Part shown: in pieces, positions 61,615-64,000 of the stretch
How positions within the stretch are numbered: the first letter of the stretch is position 1
Layout: each line of letters opens with the position of its first letter
From: Sphingobacteriales bacterium
Lineage (GTDB): Bacteria > Bacteroidota > Bacteroidia > Chitinophagales > Chitinophagaceae
NCBI GenBank assembly: GCA_016200915.1
Contig: JACQDV010000008.1
Location: 266,688-330,687, forward strand
Length of the DNA stretch: 64,000 nucleotides
Reading direction: 5' to 3'
Notes under the pieces: generated by a model
The model's database searches: none
Told to the model about the DNA's origin: nothing
What the model saw: the letters and a program-made list of their open reading frames with translations, nothing else
Translations under genes and position numbers: made by a program

Positions 61615-62481
61615 TTAGCCTACATGTACTGCTTTGTAGTCTTTAGGCGTTACACCGTTAATCTTTTTAAACTGCTTATTAAAATTTGAAACTGTTTTAT
61701 ATCCGCAGTCATAGGCGATTTCAGCAATGCTGTAATCTGTTTCTAACAATAATTTGCAGGCATTGGCAATTCGCACTTCATTCAGGTATTCCACAAAATG
61801 TTTCTTTAACCGGCTTTTGAACATGCGGCAAAAAGACTGTGGTGTGAGGTTGGCAATTTTTGAAATCCCGTTTAAGGTGATATCTTCTTTAAAATTTTGC
61901 TTTACGTAATTCAATACGTCCGTAATTCTGTCTTTGTGAGATTTATCGCTGGCAGGAACAAAAGCTTCGTTATTAATAAAAGCAATTTCTTTAGACTCCG
62001 ATAATTCGCTGAGTATCTCCACTAACCCAACAATAATATCAAAATCCTTTTTCTTCGCCAGCTTTTCTAACTTAGAAGCAATCGATTTATTGGTTTTGCC
62101 GGTCACGAGGAGTCCCCGGGCTGCCTTTTCAAACAACTGGTTTATTTTATAGGATTCTTTGAGACTGTAGAAAAGAGAACCAAAAATGTCTTTATTAAAA
62201 TACAGAACAATTGCTTTAGCTTTAAGCTTAGGATCGTTTTTATAATAAGCCTCATCATTCAGCCAAACATGCGGCAAGTCTGATCCGAGAAAAACCATAT
62301 CGCCGGCATTAAAATAATCCATGGCATTGCCGATGATACGTTTACCAAAACTTTCTTTTATATAAACCAGTTCCAGTTCAGGATGGAAATGAAAGGGAGA
62401 CTGGAAGAAAGATTCGTTCCTTGGCAATACTGTAACATAACTGTTCAGCCGGGGCGTTATTTCTGTTCTTTCAACCTTCAC
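61615..62481 (-). CDS. AraC-family transcriptional regulator with cupin sensor domain
   Basis: 288-residue regulator: N-terminal cupin-like domain (FHFHPELELVYI, GDMVFLGSDLPHVW) and C-terminal double helix-turn-helix (ITLNGISKIANLTPQSFCRMFK and YSIAEIAYDCGYKTVSNFNKQFKKINGVTP). The start is GTG at 62481, which gives the family's usual N terminus. Just upstream the phylum-type -7 motif TACCTTTG occurs twice on the - strand (62503-62496 and 62488-62481); the outer one is the better promoter candidate because the inner one overlaps the start codon. It is divergent from fucP and may control fucose or galactose genes. Confidence 0.9.
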   Translation of the reverse strand: MKVERTEITPRLNSYVTVLPRNESFFQSPFHFHPELELVYIKESFGKRIIGNAMDYFNAGDMVFLGSDLPHVWLNDEAYYKNDPKLKAKAIVLYFNKDIFGSLFYSLKESYKINQLFEKAARGLLVTGKTNKSIASKLEKLAKKKDFDIIVGLVEILSELSESKEIAFINNEAFVPASDKSHKDRITDVLNYVKQNFKEDITLNGISKIANLTPQSFCRMFKSRLKKHFVEYLNEVRIANACKLLLETDYSIAEIAYDCGYKTVSNFNKQFKKINGVTPKDYKAVHVG

Positions 62482-62613
62482 AAAGGTAGTTTTGGCAAAG
62501 GTAAATAAATGGAGGTTAAGGTTAATAATGGAAAATGCTTTATTGTTAATTCATTCTACTTTTCCGGTATAATTAAAGTATGCTATCACCCGATTAATAA
62601 AATTTAAAGCTAT

Positions 62614-63837
62614 ATGGCTGTAACTCCCGTGTCAGGTTCAAAGCAATTTAAAACTGAGGAAACAAAAAATTATCTATTCCCGTTTATACTGGTTACCAGT
62701 TTGTTTTTTTTGTGGGGCCTGGCTTATGGGTTACTGGACGTATTAAATAAACATTTCCAGGAAACATTGAACATAGGAAAAGGTCGTTCTACCTTATTAC
62801 AAATGGCCTATTTCGGTGCCTATTTTTTAATTGCTTTACCGGCAGGTTTTTTTATGAACAGGTTTGGATATAAGAAGGGAGTAATTACCGGGTTGCTGCT
62901 ATATGCAACGGGAGCTTTTCTTTTTTATCCATCTGCTTTACAGGGAAGTTTTAATTTCTTCCTGCTATCATTATTTATCCTGGCATCCGGATTGGCATTC
63001 TTAGAAACAGCAGCTAATCCTTATGTAACTGTATTAGGCGAAGCAAAAACTTCTGAGTTTCGTTTAAATCTTTCACAGAGTTTTAATGGTGTAGGCTCAT
63101 TCATAGGGCCAATTATTGCTGCTCAATTATTTTTTGGTAATAATTCAGGAGGACTTGATTCAGTAAAAATAGTTTATGTAGTAATTGGTACCACTGTTTT
63201 ACTGATCGCCGGGTTGTTCTGGAGAACGAAATTACCCGAGATAAAAGAAAGTGAATTAGTATCTGAAGCATCACAGGATATAAAGCCTTTGTTTCAGCAT
63301 AAAAATTTTACAGGAGCTATTGTTGCGCAGTTTTTTTATGTGGCAGCTCAGGTGGGAATAGCAGCTTTGTTTATTAATTATTGCACAGAAGCGGACCATG
63401 AAATCACCAATGAAAAAGCAGCTTATTTGCTTTCCTTCAGCCTGGCCATTTTTACGGTAGGCCGGTTTGCGGGTACCGCTATTATGAAAAAAGTGCCGGC
63501 AAATAAACTATTATTTCTGTATTCTGTTATTAATTTTATTCTCTGCCTGGTAGTGGTAATATTAAAAAGTAGTTTGTCGGTATATGCGTTAATGACTGTT
63601 TTCTTTTTTGAATCTATTATGTTCCCTACCATTTTTGCATTGGGAGTTAAAGACCTTGGTCATCATACTAAAAAGGCTTCATCTTTTATTATCATGGCAA
63701 TTGTAGGAGGAGCCCTTATGCCTTATGCTATGGGTTTGATTGCAGAAAAATTTTCAACAGCAACAGCTTATCTCATTCCGGCAGTATGTTTTTTAATAAC
63801 AGCATGGTACGGACAGAAAGGCTATAAGACAAAATAA
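62614..63837 (+). CDS. fucP: L-fucose:proton symporter FucP type
   Basis: 407-residue MFS transporter of the FHS family. Typical features: FFLWGLAYGLLDVLNKHFQETL in helix 1, LLQMAYFGAYFLIALPAGFFMNRFGYKKG, FLETAANPYVTVLGE, and LSQSFNGVGSFIGP. FHS members carry L-fucose, galactose/glucose or related sugars. The two fucosidases upstream make L-fucose the best guess. No fucose isomerase, kinase or aldolase is seen in the window, so catabolic genes must lie elsewhere. It is divergent from the AraC regulator and followed by a terminator. Confidence 0.9.
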   Translation: MAVTPVSGSKQFKTEETKNYLFPFILVTSLFFLWGLAYGLLDVLNKHFQETLNIGKGRSTLLQMAYFGAYFLIALPAGFFMNRFGYKKGVITGLLLYATGAFLFYPSALQGSFNFFLLSLFILASGLAFLETAANPYVTVLGEAKTSEFRLNLSQSFNGVGSFIGPIIAAQLFFGNNSGGLDSVKIVYVVIGTTVLLIAGLFWRTKLPEIKESELVSEASQDIKPLFQHKNFTGAIVAQFFYVAAQVGIAALFINYCTEADHEITNEKAAYLLSFSLAIFTVGRFAGTAIMKKVPANKLLFLYSVINFILCLVVVILKSSLSVYALMTVFFFESIMFPTIFALGVKDLGHHTKKASSFIIMAIVGGALMPYAMGLIAEKFSTATAYLIPAVCFLITAWYGQKGYKTK

Positions 63838-63946
63838 CGACTGAGTGAATTTTGTATAATTTATCATTGTTGTCCGACTAAACTCGGGTTTAAAAATGCT
63901 GCAACTCTTTGCAGTTAAAGGCTACAGGTTAAAAATCTATTGTTTC

Positions 63947-63976
63947 AAAAGCGGGGGTAGTTACCCCTGCTTTTTT
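63947..63976 (+). terminator. Rho-independent terminator after fucP
   Basis: GCGGGGGTA (63951-63959) pairs with TACCCCTGC (63962-63970, one G-U pair), flanked by AAAA upstream and TTTTTT (63971-63976) downstream. It lies 110 bases after the fucP stop. The A/T flanks let it work on both strands. Confidence 0.8.
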
Positions 63977-64000
63977 ATGTTGCAAAAGCAAAGGAGGCAT

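Noticed and set aside
1..64000. CRISPR arrays, tRNA or rRNA genes, prophage, defence genes
   Set aside because: No regularly spaced repeats, no cloverleaf or rRNA sequence, and no phage structural or defence protein was recognised in any frame.

Overview
The window is AT-rich DNA from a member of the Bacteroidota, most likely a Chitinophagales/Chitinophagaceae-type soil or freshwater organism. The evidence is a SusC/SusD pair, a hybrid two-component regulator (HTCS), many secreted glycoside hydrolases with short hydrophobic leaders ending in AQ or lipoprotein cysteines, a NUDIX-type arabinose regulator and a FucP-type transporter. No rRNA, tRNA, CRISPR array or complete insertion sequence was seen. 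The taxon is inferred from gene content only.

Bases 1-10460 hold a nitrate assimilation block on the + strand: the 3' part of nirB, nirD, an outer-membrane porin, a NarK transporter, a nitrate reductase fused to its own FAD and [2Fe-2S] reductase module, and a rubredoxin fused to a degenerate sirohaem-reductase-like protein. Bases 10446-18632 supply the molybdenum cofactor: mobA and a SelT/W/H-type protein on the - strand, then a MOSC protein, moaA, moeA, a TauE/SafE permease, a small molybdopterin-fold protein, moaD, moeB-rhodanese, moaE and a moaC-mogA fusion. A TonB-dependent receptor (18733-21108) follows.

Bases 21244-32852 form a fructan utilisation locus: an HTCS with a periplasmic sugar-binding sensor, a sugar porter, SusC, SusD, a GH32 fructanase and a thioredoxin-like protein. 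Bases 32917-38948 (- strand) are a tight operon for a gamma-glutamylated amino alcohol pathway, most likely for ethanolamine: permease, glutamine-synthetase-like ligase, iron alcohol dehydrogenase, and one polypeptide joining a gamma-glutamyl hydrolase to an aldehyde dehydrogenase.

Bases 39333-52420 are an L-arabinose/arabinan locus: a NUDIX AraR-type regulator, two GH51 arabinofuranosidases, a lipoprotein remnant, a GH27 enzyme that looks like a beta-L-arabinopyranosidase, an aldose epimerase, araB, araD, araA and a sodium symporter. A strong terminator follows. Bases 52756-63837 carry a GH35/GH92 chimera, two GH29 fucosidases, a GH27 alpha-galactosidase, a TIM-barrel protein, an AraC regulator and a FucP-type fucose transporter.

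The most unusual points are: the in-frame GH35/GH92 chimera; a MITE-like element with perfect 22-bp inverted ends and a perfect 9-bp target duplication, plus an older inverted copy 49 kb away; the amidase-aldehyde dehydrogenase fusion; the self-contained nitrate reductase next to its rubredoxin partner; and a multi-hairpin element before the first fucosidase.
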